A stretch of 13,002 nt of DNA from Prevotella sp. UBA3208 (lineage in GTDB: Bacteria > Bacteroidota > Bacteroidia > Bacteroidales > Bacteroidaceae). The notes under the pieces were generated by a model. The model made no database searches. It was not told the origin of the DNA and saw nothing but the letters and a program-made list of their open reading frames with translations. The DNA lies in assembly GCA_002363695.1 (NCBI GenBank), contig DEWO01000084.1, forward strand, positions 1-13,002, in the 5' to 3' direction. Below are positions 1 to 7,667 of the stretch, piece by piece (position 1 is the stretch's first letter; each line of letters begins with the position of its first letter). Both the position numbers and the translations under genes were made by a program.

Positions 1-716
1 TGCATACGCTCCAGAGTGTCAGTTGTCACACCCACGCCAGCAGCTACACGCAGACGACCTTTCTCGTCCTTGCAAGCCATGGGTTTGTCCTTTGCCTTGG
101 TGATGTCCTTATAGGTTATCAAGCCTATCAGATGGTTGTCTTTGTCCACCACAGGCAGTTTTTCTATCTTGTTCTTCTGCAGAATGTCTGCAGCAGCAGT
201 CAAGTCGGTCTGCTGATGAGTGGTCACCAGATTGTCCTTCGACATAATCTCGTCGACAAGACGATCCAAACGACGCTCAAAACGCAGGTCACGATTGGTG
301 ACAATACCTACCAGATGGCGATCATCGTCTACCACGGGAATACCTCCAATGTGATACTCTGCCATGATGTCCAGCGCCTGTGCCACCGTACTTCCCAGGG
401 GAATGGTGATGGGGTCGTAGATCATACCGTTCTCAGCACGCTTGACAATAGCCACCTCGCGAGCCTGATTCTCTATCGACATATTCTTGTGGATAACACC
501 AATACCACCCTCGCGGGCAATGGCAATAGCCATCTGGCTCTCCGTCACGGTATCCATGGCTGCCGTCACGAAAGGTACGTTCAGCTGGATGTTACGCGAG
601 AAGAAGGTTTTCAACTCTACCGTCTTAGGCAGCACCTCAGAATAAGCGGGAATCAACAGGACGTCGTCAAAGGTAAGGCCGTCCATTACAATCTTGTCTG
701 CAATAAATGATGACAT
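1..716 (-). CDS. guaB: IMP dehydrogenase, 5' part (238 codons visible; 3' end outside the window)
   Basis: Catalyses the NAD-dependent oxidation of IMP to XMP, the committed step of guanine nucleotide synthesis in the cytoplasm. I translated the reverse strand from the ATG at 714-716; the frame stays open to the left edge. The family N-terminus GLTFDDVLLIPAYSEVLP lies at residues 13-30, followed by the TAAMDTVTES segment (51-60) and GGIGVIHKNM (70-79). A CBS-domain pair follows at roughly residues 98-155 and 158-210, and the barrel resumes at RVAAGVGV (223-230). The catalytic Cys loop is not in view. The start is supported by AAAGGAG at 726-732 on the reverse strand and a Bacteroidetes -7 box at 749-756. 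It lies downstream of recQ in the same direction, separated by a repeat-rich inverted repeat. The call is secure; only the end is missing. Confidence 0.97.
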   Translation of the reverse strand, partial: MSSFIADKIVMDGLTFDDVLLIPAYSEVLPKTVELKTFFSRNIQLNVPFVTAAMDTVTESQMAIAIAREGGIGVIHKNMSIENQAREVAIVKRAENGMIYDPITIPLGSTVAQALDIMAEYHIGGIPVVDDDRHLVGIVTNRDLRFERRLDRLVDEIMSKDNLVTTHQQTDLTAAADILQKNKIEKLPVVDKDNHLIGLITYKDITKAKDKPMACKDEKGRLRVAAGVGVTTDTLERM

Positions 717-748
717 AAATATATACTCCTTTAAATTTTTATTGCGTG

Positions 749-756
749 CAAAATTA
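749..756 (-). promoter_or_regulatory. Probable guaB promoter, -7 box
   Basis: The reverse strand reads TAATTTTG, a perfect match to the Bacteroidetes primary-sigma -7 consensus TAnnTTTG, 33 bp before the guaB ATG. No TTTG is found at the expected -33 position; that place is taken by the TTAAGAA heptad repeats. The -7 match is seen in the sequence; its use as a promoter is inferred. Confidence 0.55.
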
Positions 757-764
757 CTCATTTT

Positions 765-852
765 AATTAAGAATTAAGAATTAAGAATTAAGAAAAATGC
801 CAGAAGGCGATATTTTTTCTTAAATCTTAACTCTTAACTCTTCGTTCTTAAC
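765..852. repeat. Inverted repeat built from 7-bp TTAAGAA-like heptads (recQ-guaB intergenic)
   Basis: The left arm (765-797) has four copies of a TTAAGAA heptad ending in an A run. The right arm (813-852), read on the reverse strand, has the matching series TTAAGAA, GAAGAGT, TAAGAGT, TAAGATT, TTAAGAAAAA. A small GCC-AGAA-GGC hairpin caps the structure near 799-808. A transcript of either strand could fold into a long A-U/G-U rich stem. The element fills the space between the recQ stop and the guaB promoter, so it may end recQ transcription or act as an inter-operon spacer. The arms are seen; the role is inferred. Confidence 0.7.
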
Positions 853-854
853 AA

Positions 855-3038
855 TTAATTCGCCATTTCCGAGATGAACTTGATGCGCACCAGTCGGATT
901 TCGTCCTCTGTACATTCCGCGCCAAGTTCCTGAATGGCATCCTCCAGCGAGTCTGTCTCGCTTTCGGAGAAATAGTCGTAGATATCGTCTACATGGTCCT
1001 CGTCCATGACGTCTTCAAGGAAGTAGTCTATGTTCAATTTTGTACCGCTATAGACAATGGCTTCCACCTCGTCCAACAGTTCGTCAAAATCCAAGCCTTG
1101 GGCAGTTGCAATGTCGTCGAGTGCTATCTGGCGGTCTATGGCCTGAATGATTTTCACCTTCAGGATAGACTTCTTAGCTACGGTACGCACACGCATATCG
1201 GCCTGACGCTCAATCTCGTTCTCGTCGCAATAGCGCTTGATGAGGTCTACAAACTCTTTGGCATAAGGCTGTCTAACTTTTCCCTCGCCTACTCCTTGTA
1301 TATTCTTCAGTTCCTCCAGCGTCACGGGGAAGTCGGTAGCCATCTGCTCAATGCTGACATCCTGGAAGATGACATAGGGCGGCCGTCCCAGCTTTTTGCT
1401 GACCTTCTTGCGCAGGTCTTTCAGCATGGCACTGAGCGTCTCATCAAGGGCGCTGATGGTTGCCTCGTGCTCACCACCGGCTTCATAGTCGTCACGGAAC
1501 TCATTGTCCTCGACTATCATAAACGTCTCCGGCTTCTTGATGAACTTCTTGCCGGCAGGTGTCAGTTTCAGCAGTCCATAGTTCTCGACATCCTTTTTCA
1601 GGTATCCTGCCAACAGGGCCTGACGGATAACCGGATTCCACAGTTTTCTCTCTTGTCCCTCGCCGGTACCGAACAGTTCATGGTTCTGGTGCTTGTGGGC
1701 CAGAATCTCCTCCGTCTCACGACCTGTCACGAAGTCTATCACATAGTCAGCCCGGAAGTTCTCTTTCAGCGCATGAATGGCATTCAGTACAATAAGTAGC
1801 AGTTCATGAGCCTCCATCTCCTTCTTCGGATGCAGACAGTTGTCGCAGTTATGACAGTTTTCCTGATGGTATTCCTCACCGAAATAGTGAAGCAACATTT
1901 TTCTACGGCATACCGAAGTCTCAGCATAGGCAGCGGTTTCTGCCAGCAACTGGCGACCAATATCCTGCTCGGCAACGGGCTTGCCCTCCATAAACTTATC
2001 CAGTTTCTGCAGGTCCTTCTTGGCATAGAACGTAATACAGAGTCCTTCGCCTCCATCACGTCCGGCACGTCCCGTCTCCTGATAATAGCCCTCCAGCGAC
2101 TTGGGGATGTCATAGTGGATAACAAATCGCACATCGGGTTTGTCAATACCCATACCGAAAGCAATGGTAGCCACAATGACGTCAATTTCCTCCATCAGGA
2201 AAGCATCCTGCGTCTCAGAGCGCAGTGCAGACTCCAGACCCGCATGATAGGCTGCGGCCTTGATGTCGTTGGCTTTCAGAATCTCGGCCAGTTCCTCCAC
2301 CTTCTTACGCGACAGGCAGTAGATAATGCCGCTCTTGCCCGGATGTTGCTTGATAAAGCGGATGATGTCTTTGTCCACATCAGCCGTTTTGGGACGCACC
2401 TCGTAGTACAGGTTCGGACGGTTGAAAGAACTCTTGAACTCCTTGGCATCCATGATACCCAGACTCTTCTTGATGTCCGTACGCACCTTGTCGGTAGCGG
2501 TGGCGGTCAGGGCTATCACTGGGGCATCGCCAATCTCGTTGATGATGGGACGGATGCGTCGATACTCAGGGCGGAAGTCATGTCCCCACTCCGAGATACA
2601 ATGCGCCTCGTCAATCGCGTAGAACGATATCTTGGCCTGCTTCAGGAACTCCACATTCTCCTCCTTGGTCAGTGACTCTGGAGCCACATAGAGCAACTTG
2701 GTCTTTCCTGCCAGGATGTCAGCCTTCACCTGGTCGATAGCCGACTTGTTGAGCGACGAGTTCAGATAGTGAGCCGTTCCCTCCTCGCTCATAGAACTGA
2801 TGACGTCCACCTGGTTCTTCATCAGTGCTATCAGCGGCGATATGACAATGGCCGTACCCTCCATCAGCAACGAGGGCAGCTGGTAGCACAGCGACTTGCC
2901 GCCACCGGTAGGCATGAGCACAAAGGTGTCCTTGCCGTCCAGCACGTTTTGCACAATCGCTTCCTGGTCGCCTTTGAACTTGTCAAAGCCGAAGTATTTC
3001 TTCAGCTCGTCAGTCAGATTCTGTTTCTTTTTTGCCAT
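855..3038 (-). CDS. recQ: ATP-dependent DNA helicase RecQ, long Bacteroidetes form (727 aa)
   Basis: A 3'-to-5' superfamily 2 DNA helicase for recombination and repair of stalled forks. Visible motifs: Walker A TGGGKS at 44-49, DEAH box at 143-146 followed by the aromatic-rich loop SEWGHDFRPEYR (149-160), the TATAT motif around 178-182, and motif VI QETGRAGRDG at 320-329. The zinc-binding cysteines are C377, C395, C398 and C401, followed by a winged-helix region to about 505. An HRDC domain lies near 525-605. About 120 further residues follow, acidic near the end, making it longer than the roughly 610 residues of E. coli RecQ. The start at 3038 lies 15 bp after the clpX stop, so it is probably cotranscribed with clpX. 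A weak GGAAAAG stands before the ATG. No missing motif is apparent. Confidence 0.97.
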   Translation of the reverse strand: MAKKKQNLTDELKKYFGFDKFKGDQEAIVQNVLDGKDTFVLMPTGGGKSLCYQLPSLLMEGTAIVISPLIALMKNQVDVISSMSEEGTAHYLNSSLNKSAIDQVKADILAGKTKLLYVAPESLTKEENVEFLKQAKISFYAIDEAHCISEWGHDFRPEYRRIRPIINEIGDAPVIALTATATDKVRTDIKKSLGIMDAKEFKSSFNRPNLYYEVRPKTADVDKDIIRFIKQHPGKSGIIYCLSRKKVEELAEILKANDIKAAAYHAGLESALRSETQDAFLMEEIDVIVATIAFGMGIDKPDVRFVIHYDIPKSLEGYYQETGRAGRDGGEGLCITFYAKKDLQKLDKFMEGKPVAEQDIGRQLLAETAAYAETSVCRRKMLLHYFGEEYHQENCHNCDNCLHPKKEMEAHELLLIVLNAIHALKENFRADYVIDFVTGRETEEILAHKHQNHELFGTGEGQERKLWNPVIRQALLAGYLKKDVENYGLLKLTPAGKKFIKKPETFMIVEDNEFRDDYEAGGEHEATISALDETLSAMLKDLRKKVSKKLGRPPYVIFQDVSIEQMATDFPVTLEELKNIQGVGEGKVRQPYAKEFVDLIKRYCDENEIERQADMRVRTVAKKSILKVKIIQAIDRQIALDDIATAQGLDFDELLDEVEAIVYSGTKLNIDYFLEDVMDEDHVDDIYDYFSESETDSLEDAIQELGAECTEDEIRLVRIKFISEMAN

Positions 3039-3053
3039 AGACTTTTCCGGATT

Positions 3054-4268
3054 TTATTGCAGATGCGACTTGTCGAGCTGCTGCTGGGCATACTCGGCAG
3101 TCACTTCAAAGGATTTTATTCGCTTCGAGGGAACCTCAAACATAGCGTCCATCATGATATTCTCCACGATGGAGCGCAGTCCGCGGGCTCCCAACTTGTA
3201 GTCCACCGCCTTGTCGACCACCAGTTTCAGGGCCTCGGGGGTGAATGTCAGCTGTATGCCGTCCATCTCGAACAGTTTCTCATACTGCTTGATAATCGAG
3301 TTCTTGGGTTCTGTCAGTATCCTGGTCAGCGCCTCGCGGTCCAATGGGTTCAGATAGGTCAGCACGGGCAGACGACCGATAATCTCGGGAATCAGCCCGA
3401 ACGACTTCAAGTCCTGAGGGGCTATATACTGCATCAGGTTCTCCTTGTCTATCTTGCGCACATTCTGCACCGAGTTGTATCCCACCACGTGGGTGTTCAT
3501 GCGCTGGGCTATCTTGCGCTCTATGCCGTCGAAGGCACCGCCGCAGATAAACAGGATGTTATGGGTGTCTACATGGATATACTCCTGGTCGGGATGCTTG
3601 CGGCCACCCTGAGGCGGCACGTTGACAATGGTTCCCTCCAACAGTTTCAGCATACCCTGCTGAACACCTTCTCCACTCACGTCACGCGTGATACTGGGGT
3701 TGTCCGACTTACGGGCTATCTTGTCTATCTCGTCAATGAAGACGATGCCTCGCTGGGCAGCCTCCACATTGTAGTCAGCCACCTGCAGCAATCGTGTGAG
3801 GATGCTCTCTACGTCCTCGCCCACATAGCCGGCTTCCGTGAAGACGGTAGCATCGACAATGGTGAAGGGCACGTCCAACAACTTTGCAATGGTTCGTGCC
3901 AACAGGGTCTTACCAGTACCTGTCGAACCCACCATGATAATGTTCGACTTCTCAATCTCCACACCCTCTTCGCTGGCGGGCTGCTGCAGTCTCTTATAGT
4001 GGTTATAGACGGCTACCGACAAGTATCGCTTGGCCTCATCCTGCCCGATGATGTAATCGTCCAGATAAGCCTTGATTTCCTTCGGTTTCGGCACTCGCTT
4101 CAGCTTAAACTCCTTATCGGGTTTCTTGGCATCGGGTCCAAAGCCGTTGGCCGTAGCCACTTGATAGGCCTGTACGGCACAATCCTCACAGATGTTGCCG
4201 TCCAAACCTGTTATCAGAAGTCTTACTTCACGTTCCGACCGTCCGCAGAAGTTACATTTCTTTGCCAT
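3054..4268 (-). CDS. clpX: ClpXP protease ATP-binding unfoldase ClpX (404 aa)
   Basis: Hexameric AAA+ unfoldase that recognises tagged proteins and threads them into ClpP. The N-terminal zinc domain has C5, C8, C27 and C30. Walker A is GSTGTGKT at 114-121, the pore-1 loop GYVG is at 147-150, Walker [10 protein letters not shown] at 175-183, and the pore-2 RKH at 223-225. The sensor-2 GAR is at 360-362. The loop that docks on ClpP (IGF in E. coli) appears to read VGY at 262-264, which keeps the aliphatic-Gly-aromatic pattern. Length is slightly short of the 424 residues of E. coli ClpX, with a short C-terminus. It begins 16 bp after the clpP stop and ends 15 bp before recQ, so clpP-clpX-recQ look like one transcription unit. 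Confidence 0.98.
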   Translation of the reverse strand: MAKKCNFCGRSEREVRLLITGLDGNICEDCAVQAYQVATANGFGPDAKKPDKEFKLKRVPKPKEIKAYLDDYIIGQDEAKRYLSVAVYNHYKRLQQPASEEGVEIEKSNIIMVGSTGTGKTLLARTIAKLLDVPFTIVDATVFTEAGYVGEDVESILTRLLQVADYNVEAAQRGIVFIDEIDKIARKSDNPSITRDVSGEGVQQGMLKLLEGTIVNVPPQGGRKHPDQEYIHVDTHNILFICGGAFDGIERKIAQRMNTHVVGYNSVQNVRKIDKENLMQYIAPQDLKSFGLIPEIIGRLPVLTYLNPLDREALTRILTEPKNSIIKQYEKLFEMDGIQLTFTPEALKLVVDKAVDYKLGARGLRSIVENIMMDAMFEVPSKRIKSFEVTAEYAQQQLDKSHLQ

Positions 4269-4284
4269 TTCTCGCTCTATCCTC

Positions 4285-4950
4285 TTACTTTTTCTTCAGC
4301 ACCTGGTCAATCATACCGTACTCCTTTGCCTCCTCAGCCGTCATCCAGTAGTTACGGTCTGAGTCGTTCCACACTTTGTCATAAGGCGTGTGCGAGTGCT
4401 CGCTGATGATGGTATACAGTTCCTTCTTGAACTTCATGATTTCCTTAGCCTCTATCTCAATATCACTGGCCTGGCCCTGCACACCGCCTAAGGGCTGGTG
4501 TATCATCACACGGCTATGGGGCAGTGCCGAACGCTTGCCCTCCGTACCAGCTACCAGCAATACGGCGGCCATCGAAGCGGCCATACCCGTACAGATGGTA
4601 GCAACATCGCTGGAGATGAACTGCATGGTGTCATAGATACCCAGTCCTGCCGTCACACTGCCACCGGGAGAGTTCAGATAGATACTGATGTCCTTGCCAG
4701 AGTCTACTGAGTCCAGATAGAGCAACTGGGCCTGCAACGTATTGGCGGTATAGTCGTCAATCTGTGTTCCCAGGAAGATGATGCGGTCCATCATCAGTCG
4801 CGAGAAGACATCCATCTGGGTAACGTTCAGCTGACGCTCCTCCAGGATGTAAGGGTTCAGATACTGAGCCTGTGCGCTCATCACTTCGTCCAGCACAAGG
4901 CCATTCATACCAAGGTGCTTGGTAGCATATTTTCTAAAATCGTTGTTCAT
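4285..4950 (-). CDS. clpP: ATP-dependent Clp protease proteolytic subunit ClpP (221 aa), Asn at the catalytic Asp position
   Basis: Serine peptidase forming the double-ring degradation chamber that works with ClpX. The nucleophile is S126 in GMAASMA and the base is H151 in [10 protein letters not shown], spaced 25 residues apart as in E. coli. The third triad residue should lie 49 residues after the His, in the segment that reads ERDRF in E. coli. Here that segment is [12 protein letters not shown] and the aligned residue is N200 (codon AAC), not Asp. D198 is nearby. The oxyanion-region SPGGS lies at 94-98. The N-terminal extension of about 30 residues before the core may be processed or simply the Bacteroidetes form. 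It follows a strong terminator after tig and is followed closely by clpX. Identity is certain; whether the Asn weakens catalysis is unknown. Confidence 0.98.
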   Translation of the reverse strand: MNNDFRKYATKHLGMNGLVLDEVMSAQAQYLNPYILEERQLNVTQMDVFSRLMMDRIIFLGTQIDDYTANTLQAQLLYLDSVDSGKDISIYLNSPGGSVTAGLGIYDTMQFISSDVATICTGMAASMAAVLLVAGTEGKRSALPHSRVMIHQPLGGVQGQASDIEIEAKEIMKFKKELYTIISEHSHTPYDKVWNDSDRNYWMTAEEAKEYGMIDQVLKKK

Positions 4951-4968
4951 ATATCCTTTCGTTTTTCA

Positions 4969-4976
4969 CAAAGTGA
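4969..4976 (-). promoter_or_regulatory. Weak candidate clpP promoter, -7 box
   Basis: The reverse strand reads TCACTTTG, one mismatch from TAnnTTTG, 18 bp before the clpP ATG. No TTTG lies at the expected -33 distance, where the T run of the tig terminator sits. A promoter is expected here because a terminator separates clpP from tig, but the match is poor; read-through from tig is the alternative. Confidence 0.3.
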
Positions 4977-4989
4977 GAGACAAAATTAC

Positions 4990-5030
4990 AAAAAAAAGTC
5001 GGAACGCCATACATTCCGACCGTTTTTTTT
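4990..5030. terminator. Intrinsic terminator between tig and clpP (symmetrical)
   Basis: A perfect 7-bp stem GTCGGAA (4998-5004) / TTCCGAC (5014-5020) with a 9-nt loop is flanked by eight A on the left and eight T on the right. For the minus-strand transcript of tig the stem is followed directly by eight U, the classic arrangement, so it should end tig transcription. The symmetry would let it work in either direction. Confidence 0.9.
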
Positions 5031-5059
5031 GGTTAAAGAATTATAATTCGGATTTCTCT

Positions 5060-6409
5060 TTACTTCTCCTGCAACAACTTCTGGAAGTCTTCCATCGTGA
5101 TGTCCTTCTCGTCCAGCTTCACTACTCCCTTCAAGGCAGCAATCAGCTTTACGTCAACGGCACGGTCTACGAGACCATCCACATTCTCGCGCTTCTTGAG
5201 CATTTCCTGTGCATAGTTGTCCAGATACTCCTCAGGAACGTTAGACATGCCGTACTGGGCGAACTGAGCACGGGCAGCCTCCTTGGCAACAGCCTTCAGG
5301 TCATCGTCCTCGACCTTGATATTCTGGGCAGCCACCAGCTGCTCCTTCATCAAGTGCCAAGCCAACTCCTTGATGCTGGCCTCGAAGTTCTTCTCCACAT
5401 ACTCTTCCACGTCCTTGCGGTCCTTGTTATTCTGCTTCATCACGCGCTTCAGCAGCTCCTCAGGGAACTTCAGCTTGCCCACCTTCTTCTCAACGTGAGC
5501 ACGGACATCCAACAGGAACTTGTAGTCTGAATCAGACTCAAACTGCTTGCTGATCATGTCGCTGATTTTCTGGCGGAACTCCTTCTCGTCCTTCACCTGA
5601 CCCTCGCCGAAAGCCTGGTCGAACAACTGCTGGTTGACCTCGGCCTTGGTGAAGCGGCTGATTTCTGTAATCTGGAAGGTGAAGTCACCCTCGTGGTTCT
5701 TCACGTCGTTCTTCTCAATCTTCATCAGGCTCGACACCTCAACGTCGCTCTCGGGATAAGCCTTGCGGGGATTCCAGGTGATGATGTCACCCAGTTTGGC
5801 ACCGTCAAACAGTTTCTTCTGGTCTTCCACCTTGATATACTGAGGCATCAGCACTGCGTCAGCAACCTCGATGGTACCATCCACCTCGCGCAGGTCACCC
5901 TTCAGCATATCGCGCTGCTCAGCGTCATAGGCCTCCACCTTCTCATACTGGCCGGCACGGTTCTGATACATCTCCACCTGCTGGTCGATAAGCTTGTCAT
6001 CCACCTTGATGTGATAGTAGTCCACCTTGTCCCTACCGCTCAGCTTAGCCTCGAACTCAGGAGCTACGGCAATATCGAACTTGAAGGTCAGCGTGTCTGC
6101 ATTCTCCAAATCCTGGGGCTCCTGTCCGGCATTGGCCAGAGGCTCACCCAGCATCTGTATCTTGTTCTCGCGGATGTACTCATACAGCTTCTCACCCAGC
6201 ACCTTGTTCACCACGTCCATCTTGACAGCAGTACCATACTGGCGCTTAATCATGCCCATAGGGGCCTGACCGGGACGGAATCCAGGAATGTTAGCACGCT
6301 TACGATAGTCTTTCAGAGTCTTGTCTACCTCTCCCTGGTAGTCGTCTTTCTCCAGCGTGATGGTCATCAGACCATTCACCTTGTCAGGAGCTTCAAATGT
6401 AATATTCAT
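5060..6409 (-). CDS. tig: Trigger factor, ribosome-associated chaperone (449 aa)
   Basis: Binds the ribosome near the nascent-chain exit and shields emerging polypeptides. The ribosome-docking signature is GFRPGQAPMGMI at residues 43-54, close to the GFRKGKVP of E. coli. Residues 1-115 form the N-terminal domain. The middle region (about 155-250) takes the place of the FKBP-type isomerase domain but is divergent, and I cannot confirm prolyl isomerase activity from it. Residues 255-449 are the charged, helical C-terminal chaperone arms. Length is close to the E. coli protein (432). The ATG at 6409 lies about 75 nt downstream of a predicted start site from a perfect Bacteroidetes promoter. The gene ends at a strong terminator before clpP. 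The gene order tig-clpP-clpX is conserved widely in bacteria, which supports the call. Confidence 0.95.
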   Translation of the reverse strand: MNITFEAPDKVNGLMTITLEKDDYQGEVDKTLKDYRKRANIPGFRPGQAPMGMIKRQYGTAVKMDVVNKVLGEKLYEYIRENKIQMLGEPLANAGQEPQDLENADTLTFKFDIAVAPEFEAKLSGRDKVDYYHIKVDDKLIDQQVEMYQNRAGQYEKVEAYDAEQRDMLKGDLREVDGTIEVADAVLMPQYIKVEDQKKLFDGAKLGDIITWNPRKAYPESDVEVSSLMKIEKNDVKNHEGDFTFQITEISRFTKAEVNQQLFDQAFGEGQVKDEKEFRQKISDMISKQFESDSDYKFLLDVRAHVEKKVGKLKFPEELLKRVMKQNNKDRKDVEEYVEKNFEASIKELAWHLMKEQLVAAQNIKVEDDDLKAVAKEAARAQFAQYGMSNVPEEYLDNYAQEMLKKRENVDGLVDRAVDVKLIAALKGVVKLDEKDITMEDFQKLLQEK

Positions 6410-6491
6410 CTTGCTTTTATACCTTATTTATATTATTATATGCGATTCTATCTGACCTATGGGTGCAGCGTACAGCTCTGCAATGAGCGTG

Positions 6492-6523
6492 CAAAGGTAC
6501 GAATAAACGAGTAAAATACCAAA
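6492..6523 (-). promoter_or_regulatory. tig promoter (Bacteroidetes -33/-7 type)
   Basis: The reverse strand has TTTG at 6520-6523, a 20-bp spacer, and TACCTTTG at 6492-6499. This matches the TTTG-N19-21-TAnnTTTG consensus of the Bacteroidetes primary sigma factor exactly. It stands between the lptB stop (6548) and the tig start (6409). Confidence 0.85.
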
Positions 6524-6547
6524 GAAAATACGATTTTTTAAGTTTAT

Positions 6548-7372
6548 TCAATAATTTTGCTCCTCTTCTTCCATCATCCATTTCTGACGGCGCTGCTCTT
6601 CCAGCTTGGCGAAGTCTTTCTTCTGCAGCACGAAGTTAGAACCCAGGTACTTCTCCTTCACAATGGGGTTGACAGCCAACTCCTCGGGCGAGCCCTTGAA
6701 CAGGATACGACCCTCGAACAGCAGGTAGGCACGGTCGGTAATGTTCAGTGTCTCATGCACGTTATGGTCCGTAATCAGGATGCCGATGTTCCTGTACTTC
6801 AGCTGCCATACTATCTGCTGGATGTCCTCCACGGCGATAGGGTCCACACCGGCAAACGGCTCGTCCAGCATGATGAACTTCGGCTCGATGGCCAGACAAC
6901 GGGCTATCTCCGTACGACGACGCTCACCGCCGCTCAGACGGTCGCCCGTGTTCTTGCGTACCTTCTCCAGTCGGAACTCCTTAATCAGGCTCTCCAGCTT
7001 CTCCATCTGGTAGTCGCGGGGCTTGCCCGTCATCTGCAGCACGGACAGGATATTGTCCTCGACCGACATCTTGCGGAACACCGATGCCTCTTGTGCCAGA
7101 TAGCCGATGCCCGCACGGGCACGCTTATACACCGGATAGCTCGTCACCTCCTCGTCACCCAGATAGATATGGCCTCCGTTGGGCACTATCAGCCCCGTCG
7201 TCATGTAGAACGAGGTCGTCTTTCCGGCACCGTTAGGCCCCAGCAGGCCCACAATCTCGCCCTGCTTCACATCAAACGACACGTCGTTGACCACCGTGCG
7301 CTTGCCGTAAATCTTCACCAACCCCTCAGTGCGCAGCACCAGGCGTTCCGAATCCTGTATGTTATTGTTCAT
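6548..7372 (-). CDS. lptB: LPS export ABC transporter ATP-binding protein LptB (274 aa)
   Basis: Cytoplasmic ATPase that drives LPS extraction from the inner membrane through the Lpt bridge. Numbering from the ATG at 7372: Walker A GPNGAGKT at 45-52, Q-loop Q94, signature LSGGERRR at 146-153, Walker B FIMLDEP at 166-172 and the switch His H203. A charged tail of about 25 residues ending EEEEQNY follows the ABC fold. The frame is open to 7420, but that upstream ATG lies inside the -33/-7 promoter, so it cannot be the start. ATGs at 7381 and 7372 both remain possible; I prefer 7372 because 7381 sits almost at the expected transcription start. The first four codons lie in the 120-bp repeat duplicated at 8601-8720. 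The membrane partners LptF and LptG are not in the window. Confidence 0.93.
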   Translation of the reverse strand: MNNNIQDSERLVLRTEGLVKIYGKRTVVNDVSFDVKQGEIVGLLGPNGAGKTTSFYMTTGLIVPNGGHIYLGDEEVTSYPVYKRARAGIGYLAQEASVFRKMSVEDNILSVLQMTGKPRDYQMEKLESLIKEFRLEKVRKNTGDRLSGGERRRTEIARCLAIEPKFIMLDEPFAGVDPIAVEDIQQIVWQLKYRNIGILITDHNVHETLNITDRAYLLFEGRILFKGSPEELAVNPIVKEKYLGSNFVLQKKDFAKLEEQRRQKWMMEEEEQNY

Positions 7373-7479
7373 TTCGTCCATTTCGCCTGCGAAGGTACGA
7401 AGAAATTCTGAAACTACCAAAAAATTGCCTATCCTAATTCCATCCGCTTACTAAGCTCGCCATATAAGCAACAATACTG
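7360..7479. repeat. Left copy of a perfect 120-bp direct repeat flanking the HEPN/MNT island
   Basis: Positions 7360-7479 are identical, base for base, to 8601-8720 (offset 1241). The unit begins TGTTATTGTT and ends AACAATACTG. On the minus strand it holds, in order, the last 17 codons and stop of a glycosyltransferase, the lptB promoter, and the first four codons of lptB. In this copy the lptB gene continues intact, while the glycosyltransferase side is only a relic. Confidence 0.97.
7390..7421 (-). promoter_or_regulatory. lptB promoter (within left direct repeat)
   Basis: The reverse strand reads TTTG at 7418-7421, a 20-bp spacer, then TACCTTCG at 7390-7397, one mismatch from the Bacteroidetes TAnnTTTG box. 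Transcription should begin about 7382-7385, giving lptB a very short or nearly absent leader. This decides the lptB start against the longer open frame. Confidence 0.65.
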
Positions 7480-7518
7480 TTGGGCAATCTCGCTTGGCAA
7501 CGAAGAAAGATTTATTTG
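7429..7518 (-). pseudogene. Relic of a glycosyltransferase C-terminus (29 codons)
   Basis: Read on the minus strand in the frame of the intact GT4-like gene at 8670-9881, this stretch encodes LPSEIAQQYCCLYGEL and the same terminal SKRMELG, then TAG. The last 17 codons are identical because they lie in the 120-bp repeat. The next six codons upstream lie outside the repeat and still resemble the intact gene (LPSEIAQ against FSPEKIAK) but use different bases. An in-frame TAA at 7519-7521 ends the relic. It is therefore best read as the tail of a second, different glycosyltransferase allele and not as a simple copy of the intact gene. The short length makes the homology beyond the repeat suggestive only. 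Confidence 0.6.
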
Positions 7519-7569
7519 TTAATAAGGGGCGGCGGTTCGTGACGGATAGGCAGGCCCAAAATCTACAAG

Positions 7570-7624
7570 GCCTCCTTTTGAGGCAAAAACGTCTGTCGCT
7601 GGCTCGTGATGAGTGGGCGACAGA
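7570..7624. terminator. Two hairpins downstream of the HEPN gene; likely bidirectional terminator
   Basis: TCTGTCGC (7592-7599) pairs with GCGACAGA (7617-7624), with an inner CTC/GAG step in the loop. On the minus strand the stem is followed by CG and five T (7585-7589); on the plus strand it is followed by TATTTTT. A second stem GCCTC/GAGGC with a CTTTT loop lies at 7570-7584. This is where a terminator for the HEPN/MNT transcript would be expected. Confidence 0.55.
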
Positions 7625-7638
7625 TATTTTTAAGAACA

Positions 7639-7665
7639 ACGAATTGAACGAATTAGACGAATTGG
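7639..7665. repeat. Three 9-bp tandem repeats directly after the HEPN stop
   Basis: The plus strand reads ACGAATTGA, ACGAATTAG, ACGAATTGG without gaps, two bases before the HEPN stop codon. The consensus is ACGAATTRR. The repeat is plain in the sequence; no function is evident, and it may be a slipped-strand product or part of an intergenic repeat family. Confidence 0.7.
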
Positions 7666-7667
7666 GA

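Noticed and set aside
132..710. Plus-strand open frame of 192 codons opposite guaB
   Set aside because: It is the shadow of the clearly conserved IMP dehydrogenase frame on the other strand.
2769..4406. Plus-strand open frame of 545 codons opposite recQ, clpX and clpP
   Set aside because: It spans three genes with unmistakable motifs on the minus strand and has low-complexity composition typical of an antisense shadow.
7373..7420. 16-codon upstream extension of lptB starting at 7420
   Set aside because: The extension lies over the -33/-7 promoter and upstream of the expected transcription start.
7363..7476. TATTGTT and AACAATA near the ends of the 120-bp repeat, like short terminal inverted repeats
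   Set aside because: One lies in the lptB start codons and the other in the glycosyltransferase coding sequence; seven bases in A+T-rich DNA are easily explained by chance, and no transposase is present.
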